From: JAVBKX01 sp031553835
GTDB lineage: Bacteria > Bacteroidota > Bacteroidia > Bacteroidales > Azobacteroidaceae
Direction of reading: 5' to 3'
Assembly (NCBI GenBank): GCA_031553835.1
Contig: JAVBKX010000038.1
Span: 1 to 64,000 of the forward strand
Length of the DNA stretch: 64,000 nucleotides
Every line of letters starts with the position of its first letter. The stretch's first letter is position 1. The notes under the pieces were generated by a model. The model was given only the letters and a program-made list of their open reading frames with translations, made no database searches and was not told where the DNA came from. This document shows positions 35,034-43,863 of the stretch, piece by piece. Both the position numbers and the translations under genes were made by a program.

Positions 35034-37325
35034 ATGATGAAAACAGTTTTTTTTGCATTTATTGCGAGTATTTTTACCATTGCTTTATCGGCGCAAACTG
35101 TCGATAAATTAGCGGATCCGGTTGAGTACATTAGTCCGCTGGTAGGCACACAATCTACATTTGAAATATCAAATGGGAATACTTATCCGGCAATTGCTTT
35201 GCCTTGGGGAATGAACTTCTGGATGCCGCAGACAGGTAAAATGGGGAATGGCTGGGCATATACTTACAACAATGATCGTTTGAGAGGATTTAAACAAACA
35301 CATCAACCCAGTCCGTGGATCAATGATTATGGCCAATTTGCGATTATGCCGGTTACCGGAAAGCCGCTATTTAAAGAAGATGAACGGGGCAGTTGGTTTT
35401 CTCATAAGATCGAAGTGGCCAAGCCATATTATTATAGCGTGTATTTGGCCGATCATGATGTGATTACCGAAATAACACCTACCGAACGTGCTGCTATGTT
35501 TCGTTTTACTTTTCCGGATACCGAACATGCTTATGTTACGATCGATGCGTTAGACAACGGTTCTTATATCAAAATAATTCCGGAAGAAAATAAAATTATC
35601 GGTTATACTACTAAAAACAGTGGTGGCGTTCCTGCTAATTTCAAAAATTATTTTGTCATTACTTTTGATAAATCATTTACTTATAAAGCGGTTTTTAATG
35701 CAGCCACATTGAAAGAAAATGAAACAGAACAACAAGACAAGCACGTGGGTGCTGTGATCGGTTTTAAAACGAAAAAAGGAGAACTGGTACATGCCCGTGT
35801 TGCATCGTCTTTTATTAGTCACGAACAAGCTCTGTTGAACTTGAAAGAACTGGGTAATAATGGATTTGACCAAGTAAAGAAACAAGCAAAAGATCGTTGG
35901 AATGAAGTGCTCGGACGCATTGTTGCCGAAGGAGGAACAGTCGATCAAACGCGGACATTTTATTCTTGTTTATACCGTTCTGTTTTGTTTCCCCGCATGT
36001 TTTACGAATACGATGCCAATGGCAAAGTGATGCACTATAGCCCTTACAATGGAGAAGTACTTCCGGGATACATGTTTACCGATACCGGCTTTTGGGATAC
36101 TTTCCGTTGCTTATTTCCATTTCTCAATCTGATGTATCCTGATATGAATGTAAAAATGCAGGAAGGTTTAGCCAATACATATAAAGAAAGCGGATTTTTA
36201 CCGGAATGGGCCAGTCCCGGACATCGTGGATGTATGGTCGGAAATAATTCTGCTTCTGTCGTAGCGGATGCTTATATGAAAGGTCTTCGGGGATATGATA
36301 TTGAAAAACTGTATGAAGGCATGTTATATGGAACCGAACATGTACATCAGGTCGGGTCAACCGGACGGATGGGATACGACTATTACAACAAACTGGGTTA
36401 CGTTCCTTATGATGTCAAGATTAATGAAAATGTAGCGCGGACATTAGAATATGCTTACGACGACTGGTGTATTTACCAATTAGCAAAAAAACTGAACCGT
36501 CCTAAAAAAGAAATCGATCTTTTTGCCAAACGGTCTCAAAATTATCGTAACGTATTTGATAAAGAAACCAACCTGATGCGCGGACGTAATCAGGATGGAA
36601 AATTCCAATCTCCTTTCAATCCGTTGAAATGGGGCGATGCTTTTACCGAAGGCAATAGTTACCATTACACCTGGTCGGTATTTCACGACATACAAGGTCT
36701 GATCGATTTAATGGGCGGCCAAGATGGTTTTAATCGCATGCTGGATACTATTTTTACGATTCCTCCTATTTTTGATGATAGCTATTATGGAGGAGTAATT
36801 CACGAAATTCGTGAAATGCAAATCATGAATATGGGACAATATGCTCATGGCAATCAACCGATTCAACACATGCTGTATCTTTATAATTATTCCGGACAAC
36901 CCTGGAAAGCCCAATATTGGATTCGTGAGGTGATGGATAAGTTGTATCGTGCTACTCCCGACGGTTATTGCGGAGATGAAGACAATGGACAAACCTCGGC
37001 CTGGTACGTATTTTCAGCCTTAGGATTCTATACTGTTTGTCCGGCTTCCGATCAGTATGTATTCGGAACTCCGTTGTTCAAAAAAGTAACTTTGAATCTG
37101 GAAAATGGCAAAAAAGTGGTGATCAATGCAAATAATAACAATACAGGTACTCGATATATCAACGAACTTCGTCTGAATGGACAACCCTATACTAAAAACT
37201 GGATAAGTCACGAAGCATTGATGAATGGTGCGACGATGGATGTCGAAATGTCCACGACTCCCAACATGCACAGGGGAATCAGGAAAGAAGATTTCCCATA
37301 TTCCTATTCTACAGAGAAAAAATAA
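35034..37325 (+). CDS. GH92 family protein with Gln at the catalytic acid position
   Basis: 763 residues, signal peptide MMKTVFFAFIASIFTIALSAQ. GH92 fold: an N-terminal beta-sandwich (YISPLVGTQSTFEISNGNTYPAIALPWGMNFW) and an (alpha/alpha)6 barrel with DTGFWDTFRCLFPFLNLMYP and NPLKWGDAFTEGNSYHYTWSVFHD. The usual HGNEP motif reads HGNQP here (Q608 in place of Glu). The base region is GDEDNGQTSAWYVFSALGFYTVCP. In studied GH92 enzymes the Glu is the general acid for alpha-mannosidase action and the Asp residues are the base (established). Gln is known from a GH92 acting on mannose-phosphate linkages, so this paralogue may not be an ordinary mannosidase (inference). Confidence 0.9.
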   Translation: MMKTVFFAFIASIFTIALSAQTVDKLADPVEYISPLVGTQSTFEISNGNTYPAIALPWGMNFWMPQTGKMGNGWAYTYNNDRLRGFKQTHQPSPWINDYGQFAIMPVTGKPLFKEDERGSWFSHKIEVAKPYYYSVYLADHDVITEITPTERAAMFRFTFPDTEHAYVTIDALDNGSYIKIIPEENKIIGYTTKNSGGVPANFKNYFVITFDKSFTYKAVFNAATLKENETEQQDKHVGAVIGFKTKKGELVHARVASSFISHEQALLNLKELGNNGFDQVKKQAKDRWNEVLGRIVAEGGTVDQTRTFYSCLYRSVLFPRMFYEYDANGKVMHYSPYNGEVLPGYMFTDTGFWDTFRCLFPFLNLMYPDMNVKMQEGLANTYKESGFLPEWASPGHRGCMVGNNSASVVADAYMKGLRGYDIEKLYEGMLYGTEHVHQVGSTGRMGYDYYNKLGYVPYDVKINENVARTLEYAYDDWCIYQLAKKLNRPKKEIDLFAKRSQNYRNVFDKETNLMRGRNQDGKFQSPFNPLKWGDAFTEGNSYHYTWSVFHDIQGLIDLMGGQDGFNRMLDTIFTIPPIFDDSYYGGVIHEIREMQIMNMGQYAHGNQPIQHMLYLYNYSGQPWKAQYWIREVMDKLYRATPDGYCGDEDNGQTSAWYVFSALGFYTVCPASDQYVFGTPLFKKVTLNLENGKKVVINANNNNTGTRYINELRLNGQPYTKNWISHEALMNGATMDVEMSTTPNMHRGIRKEDFPYSYSTEKK

Positions 37326-37329
37326 GAAA

Positions 37330-39669
37330 ATGAAACAATTTTTGTTAGCGTCAACAGCTATTCTATTATTGTATTCATGCCACAGAGAGGGAGAGACAAA
37401 GTCTCTCTCTCCTGATTTATCGCTGAATGCATACGTAAACCCGTTTGTCGGTACTTCCGGTTTCGGCAATGTATATCCCGGATCCCAACTTCCGTTTGGA
37501 GGAATACAAATCAGTCCTGATACAGATAGTGATGATTATGATGTTGCAGCAGGTTATAAGTACGATCATCCAACGTTGATGGGCTTTAGTCTTACGCACT
37601 TGAGCGGAACAGGAATTCCTGATTTAGGCGATTTTCTGTTTATACCCGGAACCGGTGAAAAAAAGTTTGTTCCCGGAACGCATGAAAAACCCGATGAAGG
37701 GTATCGTTCCCGTTACAGCCATGAGCAGGAATCGGCTTCTCCCAACTATTATGGCGTTATATTGCAGGATTATGGAGTAAAAGCCGAAATGACCAGTGGC
37801 ATGCATTCGGGAATATTCCGTTTTACGTATCCGCAGACCGATAGTGCATTTGTAATTGTAGATCTGAATCATGTACTGAGGTTTAGTACCGAATGGTCGC
37901 AATTAAGGATTGAAAATGACTCCATTATTACCGGATATAAGTTGGTGAAAGGGTGGGGACCCGAACGACATGTATATTTTGCTGCTTGTTTTTCCAAACC
38001 CTTTACCCGTTCGAGCATTATGCAGGAAGGCAAACCTGTTATCTATGATACTAAACGCTTTAGAAGCGATCGGGTGGCGTATGGAAAAGATATCAAAGGA
38101 TGGTTTGAATTTCCTGCACATCAGGATGAAGCGATTGAAATAAAAGTGGCTGTATCTTCTACTGGAACCAAAGGCGCTTTGCTTAATTTAGAAGAAATTG
38201 ATAATCATTCATTTGAAAGCTTGAAAAAACAAGGGGAGGAAAACTGGGCTGCGGAATTAAGTAGATTCAAGGTAACAGGTACTGAAACCCAATTACGGAC
38301 ATTTTATACAGCTGTTTATCGTACTTTTTTACACCCTTTTATTTTTGAAGATATAGACGGGAACTACAGGGGACATGATTCAAACATATATCCTTCCGAT
38401 GGTTTTACAAATTATACCGTGTTTTCTTTGTGGGATACTTACCGGGCCGAACATCCGTTGTTGAATCTCGTACAACCGCAACGCAATGCCGATATGATTA
38501 ATTCTATGCTGGCTCATTACGACCAAAGTGTGGAACGTATGCTCCCGATATGGTCTTTTTATGGCAATGAAACCTGGTGTATGATCGGCTATCATGCCGC
38601 TTCGGTAATTGCCGACGCTATTGTAAAAGATATTCCGGGTTTTGATTATGAACGGGCTTATCAGGCAATCAGGACAACGGCCATGAATCCTCATTATGAT
38701 TGTTTACCTGAATATATCCAATTAGGATGGGTACCGTTTGATAAAGAACGGGAGTCTGTTTCCAAAACGTTGGAATATGCTTATGATGATTATTGTATTG
38801 CCATGGCTGCTCAAAAATTAGGAAAAACAGAAGATTATCATTATTTTTTGAATCGATCATTGTCGTACCAGAATTTAGTAGATCCGGCTTCCGGATTTAT
38901 GCGCGGACGAGATTCCCAAGGCGAATGGAGAACTCCTTTCGATCCGGTTGCATATACTGGTCCGGGATCCATACATGGTTGGGGAGATATTACCGAAGGA
39001 TTTACCTATCAATATACTTGGTATGTTCCGCACGATGTCCAGGGCTATATCAATGAAATGGGTGGAAATGAAATTTTTACCCAACGGTTGGATTCCATGT
39101 TTGTTATGGAGTTGCCCGATGATATTCCCGGTGCCCATGATATCCAGGGACGTATTGGCGCTTACTGGCATGGGAATGAGCCTTGCCATCAGATTATTTA
39201 TCTTTATAACTATGTGCGTCAACCCTGGAAAACACAGGAAAAAATCAGGTACGTCCTGGATAATCTCTATGGAGATACTCCCGGCTCTTTGAGTGGAAAC
39301 GATGATTGCGGGCAAATGTCGGCATGGTATATTTTCAATTGTATGGGATTTTATCCGACTTGTCCCTCCAGCAATATTTATGCTATAGGATCACCCGGAT
39401 TGGAAGCTGTTGAAATGCATCTTGGTAATGGAAATACAATTACGGTGACGACAGAAAATTTTAGTCATGAAAATGTGTATATCCAGTCGATGTATTTAAA
39501 TGGAATCCCTTACAATAAAACTTACCTGACATACGATGATCTGAAAAATGGGGCAACCATTAAATATGTGTTGGGAAATCAACCGAATTATACTTGGGGA
39601 ACGGCTACCGAATCGATAGCGCCCTCTATTTCCGAACCTGGTAAAACCAAACGATATGTCAACAACTAA
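37330..39669 (+). CDS. GH92 alpha-mannosidase lipoprotein
   Basis: 779 residues from ATG 37330, four bases after the previous stop; the open frame to 37225 lies inside the upstream gene. A lipoprotein signal ends LLLYSC. GH92 N-domain (YVNPFVGTSGFGNVYPGSQLPFGGIQISPDT, GFSLTHLSGTGIPDLGDFLFIP) and barrel (FSLWDTYRAEHPLLNLVQP, GWGDITEGFTYQYTWYVPHD). The catalytic motifs are intact: HGNEP (E617) and GNDDCGQMSAWYIFNCMGFYPTCP. It is an exo-acting alpha-mannosidase of the type used on N-glycan and mannan chains, probably Ca2+-dependent. Linkage specificity cannot be read from the sequence. Confidence 0.93.
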   Translation: MKQFLLASTAILLLYSCHREGETKSLSPDLSLNAYVNPFVGTSGFGNVYPGSQLPFGGIQISPDTDSDDYDVAAGYKYDHPTLMGFSLTHLSGTGIPDLGDFLFIPGTGEKKFVPGTHEKPDEGYRSRYSHEQESASPNYYGVILQDYGVKAEMTSGMHSGIFRFTYPQTDSAFVIVDLNHVLRFSTEWSQLRIENDSIITGYKLVKGWGPERHVYFAACFSKPFTRSSIMQEGKPVIYDTKRFRSDRVAYGKDIKGWFEFPAHQDEAIEIKVAVSSTGTKGALLNLEEIDNHSFESLKKQGEENWAAELSRFKVTGTETQLRTFYTAVYRTFLHPFIFEDIDGNYRGHDSNIYPSDGFTNYTVFSLWDTYRAEHPLLNLVQPQRNADMINSMLAHYDQSVERMLPIWSFYGNETWCMIGYHAASVIADAIVKDIPGFDYERAYQAIRTTAMNPHYDCLPEYIQLGWVPFDKERESVSKTLEYAYDDYCIAMAAQKLGKTEDYHYFLNRSLSYQNLVDPASGFMRGRDSQGEWRTPFDPVAYTGPGSIHGWGDITEGFTYQYTWYVPHDVQGYINEMGGNEIFTQRLDSMFVMELPDDIPGAHDIQGRIGAYWHGNEPCHQIIYLYNYVRQPWKTQEKIRYVLDNLYGDTPGSLSGNDDCGQMSAWYIFNCMGFYPTCPSSNIYAIGSPGLEAVEMHLGNGNTITVTTENFSHENVYIQSMYLNGIPYNKTYLTYDDLKNGATIKYVLGNQPNYTWGTATESIAPSISEPGKTKRYVNN

Positions 39670-41980
39670 ATATCAACTTTTTTTCTTTATTTGGATAGGA
39701 TGTCTATCGATCACTATGGCTCAAAATAAATTAGTGGATTATGTAAATCCTTTTGTCGGAACAAAAAGCATGGGGCATACCTTTCCCGGTGCTTGCGCTC
39801 CTTTCGGTTTAGTACAGTTAAGTCCCGATACGGAGATGATTCCACACAATATTGACGGTGTGTATCAAAAAGATGCCTACCGCTATTGCACAGGTTATCA
39901 ATATGATGACAAAACAATTGTCGGTTTTAGCCATACTCATTTTAACGGTACCGGCCATTCCGACCTGGGAGATATCCTGATTATGCCGGCTACCGGCCCT
40001 GTTGTATTGGACATGGGTACTGCTGCCGAACCAGAGAAGTGTTACCGTTCCCGTTTCAGTCATCAGCAGGAATCGGCCAAACCGGGCTATTATTCTGTTT
40101 TATTGGATGATTACAATGTAAAGGCCGAATTAACGGCAACCGAAAGAGTCGGGGTGCATAAATATACTTTTCCTAAAGGAGACGGACATATTGTGCTGGA
40201 TCTGGATTACGGAATCTATAATTACGATGGAAAAGTGCTGATGGCGAATCTCCGGTTGGAAGACCCCTATACGCTGACCGGATATCGCATGACACGCGGC
40301 TGGTCTCGCATGAATTATACTTATTTTGCCGTCAAATTTTCCAAACCGGTACAAAATTATGGTTGCCGTAATAAAGAACAGGTAAAGTACAGAGGATGGT
40401 GGCGTAAATTTAACATGGAAGATAATTTTCCTGAAATGTTTGGTACGCATTTGACCGCTTTTTTTGAATTTGATTTTAAAACCGATGAGATACTGGAAAT
40501 CAAAGTGGCGCTTTCTCCTGTCGATTGCCTGGGTGCATTGAAAAATCTTGAAAAAGAAACCGGAGATAAAAGTTTTGAACAAATTCGCAGGGAAACCGAA
40601 GAGAAGTGGGAACAAGAATTGAGTGTCATTGAAGTACAGGGAGATTACGATCGCAAGTGCGTGTTTTACACAGCGTTGTACCGAACGATGATTAATCCTT
40701 CTATTTATCAGGACGTGGACGGACGATACCGGGGGATCGATCATAACATCCATCAATCGGAAGAAGGTTCGGAAAATTACACCGTCTTTTCGGTTTGGGA
40801 TACATTCAGGGCGGAACATCCGTTGATGAATGTAATCAAACGGGAACGAAGCAGGCAGTTTGCCAATTCAATGCTGCAACATTATTTGCAAAGTGTGCAT
40901 AAAATGTTACCCGTGTGGTCGCACATGGGAAATGAAAATTGGTGTATGTTTGGTTATCACTCGGTTTCAGTAATTTCCGACGCCATAGCCAAAGGGATTG
41001 AACTAAATCCGCAACTTGCATTGGAAGCCTGCGTCAATACTTCTAACCAAAAATATTATGACGGTATCGGCGATTATGTTCGTTTAGGCTATGTTCCATT
41101 GGAGGCAAGCGCTATTTCTGCTTCTGTTACACTGGAATATGCTTATGATGATTGGTCAATTTATCAATTGGCGAAACGCACCAATCAAATGCAAATTGCC
41201 GAAATGTATCAGAAACGCGCTTTGAATTATCGCCATGTTTTCGATCCTTCCATCCGTTTTGCCCGCCCTAAACATGAAAACGGAATATTTCAAGAACAAT
41301 TTGATGTGTTGGATACTCATGGACAGGGATTTGACGAAGGAAATGCCTGGAATTATTCATTTTTTGCACCTCACGATGTGGAAGGTTTGATTCGGGAAAT
41401 GGGAGGCGAAAAAACGTTTATTAACCGGTTGGATTCTTTGTTTGCCATGCATTTACCTGCAAAATATTTCGCTAATACAGAAGATATTAATGAAGAAGGA
41501 TTGATGGGTAATTATGTACATGGCAACGAACCAAGTCATCATATTGCCTACTTGTACAATTGGACTTCCCAACCGTGGAAAGCTCAATACAGGCTGCATG
41601 AAATCATGAAAAGAATGTATAAAAACAAAGTGGACGGATTGTGCGGAAATGACGATTGCGGGCAAATGTCGGCCTGGTATGTGTTTTCAGCCATGGGATT
41701 TTATCCGGTTTGCCCGGGTTCGACACAGTATGCATTAGGTTCGCCGAATGCTCCATTGACGATTGTTCATTTGGAAAATGGCAAAACATTTCAAATCCGT
41801 GCAGAAAATTTCAGCAATAAAAATGTATATGTGAAGTCGGTCAAATTAAATGGAATTAAGTACGATAAAACATTTATTGACCATAGCGATATTATGAACG
41901 GAGGCGAACTTCGTTTTGAAATGAGTGCAAAACCCAATACAACACGGGTGTTGGAAAAACCATATTCTTTGAATAATTGA
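39656..41980 (+). CDS. GH92 alpha-mannosidase
   Basis: 774 residues. The start overlaps the previous gene by 14 bases, suggesting translational coupling. Signal peptide MSTTKYQLFFFIWIGCLSITMAQ. N-domain VDYVNPFVGTKSMGHTFPGACAPFGLVQLSPDT with GFSHTHFNGTGHSDLGDILIMP; barrel FSVWDTFRAEHPLMNVIK and GFDEGNAWNYSFFAPHDVEG. Catalytic motifs are intact: HGNEP (E625) and GNDDCGQMSAWYVFSAMGFYPVCPG. The closest in-window relative by motif is the preceding lipoprotein GH92; it differs clearly from the first, Gln-bearing member. It is the last gene of the glycosidase run; no terminator is visible after it. Confidence 0.93.
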   Translation: MSTTKYQLFFFIWIGCLSITMAQNKLVDYVNPFVGTKSMGHTFPGACAPFGLVQLSPDTEMIPHNIDGVYQKDAYRYCTGYQYDDKTIVGFSHTHFNGTGHSDLGDILIMPATGPVVLDMGTAAEPEKCYRSRFSHQQESAKPGYYSVLLDDYNVKAELTATERVGVHKYTFPKGDGHIVLDLDYGIYNYDGKVLMANLRLEDPYTLTGYRMTRGWSRMNYTYFAVKFSKPVQNYGCRNKEQVKYRGWWRKFNMEDNFPEMFGTHLTAFFEFDFKTDEILEIKVALSPVDCLGALKNLEKETGDKSFEQIRRETEEKWEQELSVIEVQGDYDRKCVFYTALYRTMINPSIYQDVDGRYRGIDHNIHQSEEGSENYTVFSVWDTFRAEHPLMNVIKRERSRQFANSMLQHYLQSVHKMLPVWSHMGNENWCMFGYHSVSVISDAIAKGIELNPQLALEACVNTSNQKYYDGIGDYVRLGYVPLEASAISASVTLEYAYDDWSIYQLAKRTNQMQIAEMYQKRALNYRHVFDPSIRFARPKHENGIFQEQFDVLDTHGQGFDEGNAWNYSFFAPHDVEGLIREMGGEKTFINRLDSLFAMHLPAKYFANTEDINEEGLMGNYVHGNEPSHHIAYLYNWTSQPWKAQYRLHEIMKRMYKNKVDGLCGNDDCGQMSAWYVFSAMGFYPVCPGSTQYALGSPNAPLTIVHLENGKTFQIRAENFSNKNVYVKSVKLNGIKYDKTFIDHSDIMNGGELRFEMSAKPNTTRVLEKPYSLNN

Positions 41981-42050
41981 GAATGAAGAGTTAGAATTGC
42001 GAATGGAGAGTGGCGAATTAAAATTATAAAAAAGTTATTTCTAATTGATT

Positions 42051-42809
42051 ATGAAAGCATTATTTTTATCTATTACTATCTTTGTTTCAATAGCATTGAG
42101 TGCTCAAAAATGGACGGAACCGAAATGGGATACATTCGAATTTCCTGCGGTGCATTTTGCGGATAAAGCTCAGGGAACCGACGGATCGGCGATTTATAGC
42201 CGGATTATTCCCAATCCTACCCATTTTATTCAACAACATGCGTTATGGGTAATACAAACATTGTATTGGTCGCCGGCCGATTCGATTCCCAATATTAAAA
42301 ACATTTATTACACGTTGGAAGACGTGGACGGAATTTCGGCAAAAGGCGGAGGAGTGCCCGACATTTCTATTTTTTACAGCTCGCGTTGGGTAGAACGTTC
42401 GGAAAAAAATCAAGGAGATGATAAAGTCATGTTCGAAACCCGTGGGGTGCTTTATCACGAATTGACACATGGTTTTCAATTGGAGCCGCAAGGTATCGGA
42501 GGATATGTGCAAGGGACTGAATTTTGGGCGTTTATTGAAGGAATGGCCGATGCTGTTCGATACCAGAATGGATTTTTCCCGATTACCAATCGTAAGCCCG
42601 GCGGCAATTGGATGGACGGCTATCAAACTACCGGTTTCTTTTTACAATGGCTGACTTGCAAGGATCCTGATTTTCTTCGGAAATTCAATAAATCGACCCT
42701 TGATATTATACCCTGGAGTTTTGATAAGGCCATGAGACATGTCTTGGGCGAACAAAACGGGGTGGATAAACTGTGGAATGAATATCAGGATTTTTTGAAA
42801 TCTGTTTGA
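42051..42809 (+). CDS. Basic secretory protein-type metallopeptidase
   Basis: 252 residues from ATG 42051; a TTG two codons earlier is ignored. Signal peptide MKALFLSITIFVSIALSAQ. The protein matches the plant/bacterial basic-secretory-protein family (PF04450): ISIFYSSRWVERS, then the zinc-type HELTHGFQLEP (HExxH, H136-H140) and FWAFIEGMADAVRYQNGFFP, with the YQTTGFFLQWL and RKFNKSTLD tail. These are predicted zinc metalloproteases of unknown substrate. It follows the GH92 genes by 70 bases on the same strand, so it may belong to a glycoprotein-degrading set (inference). Confidence 0.85.
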   Translation: MKALFLSITIFVSIALSAQKWTEPKWDTFEFPAVHFADKAQGTDGSAIYSRIIPNPTHFIQQHALWVIQTLYWSPADSIPNIKNIYYTLEDVDGISAKGGGVPDISIFYSSRWVERSEKNQGDDKVMFETRGVLYHELTHGFQLEPQGIGGYVQGTEFWAFIEGMADAVRYQNGFFPITNRKPGGNWMDGYQTTGFFLQWLTCKDPDFLRKFNKSTLDIIPWSFDKAMRHVLGEQNGVDKLWNEYQDFLKSV

Positions 42810-42880
42810 AACAGGCTCAGGCAGGTCGGATCGACTTTATATATAATGCAAAGCGTATTGATGAATAACGACATTATCAT

Positions 42881-42888
42881 TACCTTTG
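42881..42888 (+). promoter_or_regulatory. -7 element of metF, inside an inverted repeat
   Basis: TACCTTTG fits TAnnTTTG, with ATTG at 42857-42860 as a partial -33 box 20 bases upstream. The right arm of a 12-bp inverted repeat (42842-42853 / 42884-42895) overlaps this element. Confidence 0.6.
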
Positions 42889-42908
42889 CATTATAATATA
42901 GATAAGAC

Positions 42909-43862
42909 ATGAGAGTAATCGATTTACTGAATAATAGTTCCAAAACGGCGTTTTCTTTTGAATTACTGCCTCCGTTGAAAGGAAATAGTTTTAAAAAAGT
43001 ATGTCAGGTGATTGATAAATTACGGGAATTTGATCCGAAATATATAAATATCACCACACATCACAGCGAAAATGTATATCAGGAAACGGAAAATGGGTTG
43101 ATGAAAAAAGTGAATGTCAGGAAACGTCCAGGGACAGTGGCTATTGCAGCTGCTATTCAATATCATTATGGTATCACTGCTGTGCCACATATTATCTGTA
43201 AAGGATTTACTAAGGAAGAAACAGAATATGCATTGATCGACCTGAATTTTTTGGGAGTACACGATTTATTGCTTTTGCGTGGGGATGCTAATAAACTGGA
43301 TCGCGATCAGCTTGTTCCGGGACACAGCCATGAGTTTGCATTGGATTTGCAACGACAAATCAATGACTTTAACAGGGGAATAGCAGTCGATGGATCGAAA
43401 TTCGAACAGATTGAAACTCCATTTTCGTATGGTGTGGCCTGTTACCCGGAAAAACACGAAGAAGCGCCCAATATGGAATCAGACATCGCCTTTTTAAAGC
43501 AAAAAGTGGAAGCCGGAGCCGATTATGCTGTAACTCAGATGTTTTTTGATAATGCAAAGTACTTCGACTTTGTAGATCATTGCCGGGCCGAAGGTATTAC
43601 TGTGCCTATTATTCCCGGCATCAAACCGATTGTATTTAAGGATCAATTGACTGTATTGCCCAAAATTTTTCGTTCCGATATTCCTGCAACCTTTGCCAAT
43701 GAATTGCGTAAATGCAAGACAGATGAAGAAGTGAAGACCGTGGGAGTGGAGTGGGGTATTCAGCAATGTAAAGAGCTTATTGCAAAAGGAGTACCGAGCA
43801 TTCATTTTTATACTTTACTGGCAACCGATAGCGTTCGTCGGATTGCGCAGGAGATTTATTAG
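42909..43862 (+). CDS. metF: Methylenetetrahydrofolate reductase
   Basis: 317 residues. An FAD-dependent TIM-barrel enzyme that reduces 5,10-methylene-THF to 5-methyl-THF for methionine synthesis in the cytosol. Signatures: FSFELLPPLKG (catalytic Glu in the N-terminal strand), ITTHHSE, AVPHIICKGFTKEE, DLLLLRGDANK, FSYGVACYPEKHEEAPN, VTQMFFDN and IPGIKPI. The promoter overlaps an inverted repeat. The delta' subunit gene begins 2 bases after its stop. Confidence 0.94.
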   Translation: MRVIDLLNNSSKTAFSFELLPPLKGNSFKKVCQVIDKLREFDPKYINITTHHSENVYQETENGLMKKVNVRKRPGTVAIAAAIQYHYGITAVPHIICKGFTKEETEYALIDLNFLGVHDLLLLRGDANKLDRDQLVPGHSHEFALDLQRQINDFNRGIAVDGSKFEQIETPFSYGVACYPEKHEEAPNMESDIAFLKQKVEAGADYAVTQMFFDNAKYFDFVDHCRAEGITVPIIPGIKPIVFKDQLTVLPKIFRSDIPATFANELRKCKTDEEVKTVGVEWGIQQCKELIAKGVPSIHFYTLLATDSVRRIAQEIY

Positions 43863-43863
43863 A

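Noticed and set aside
33569..42050. A classic SusC/SusD polysaccharide utilisation locus
   Set aside because: No TonB-dependent transporter or SusD-like gene is present beside the glycosidases.
41981..42050. AT-rich spacer after the last GH92 gene with GAATGAAGAG/GAATGGAGAG-like words
   Set aside because: The words are degenerate, and I see no inverted or long direct repeat, promoter or terminator of usable quality.
42810..42908. A SAM or other riboswitch before metF
   Set aside because: The spacer is about 100 bases with no multi-stem aptamer pattern; only the operator-like inverted repeat and promoter are visible.
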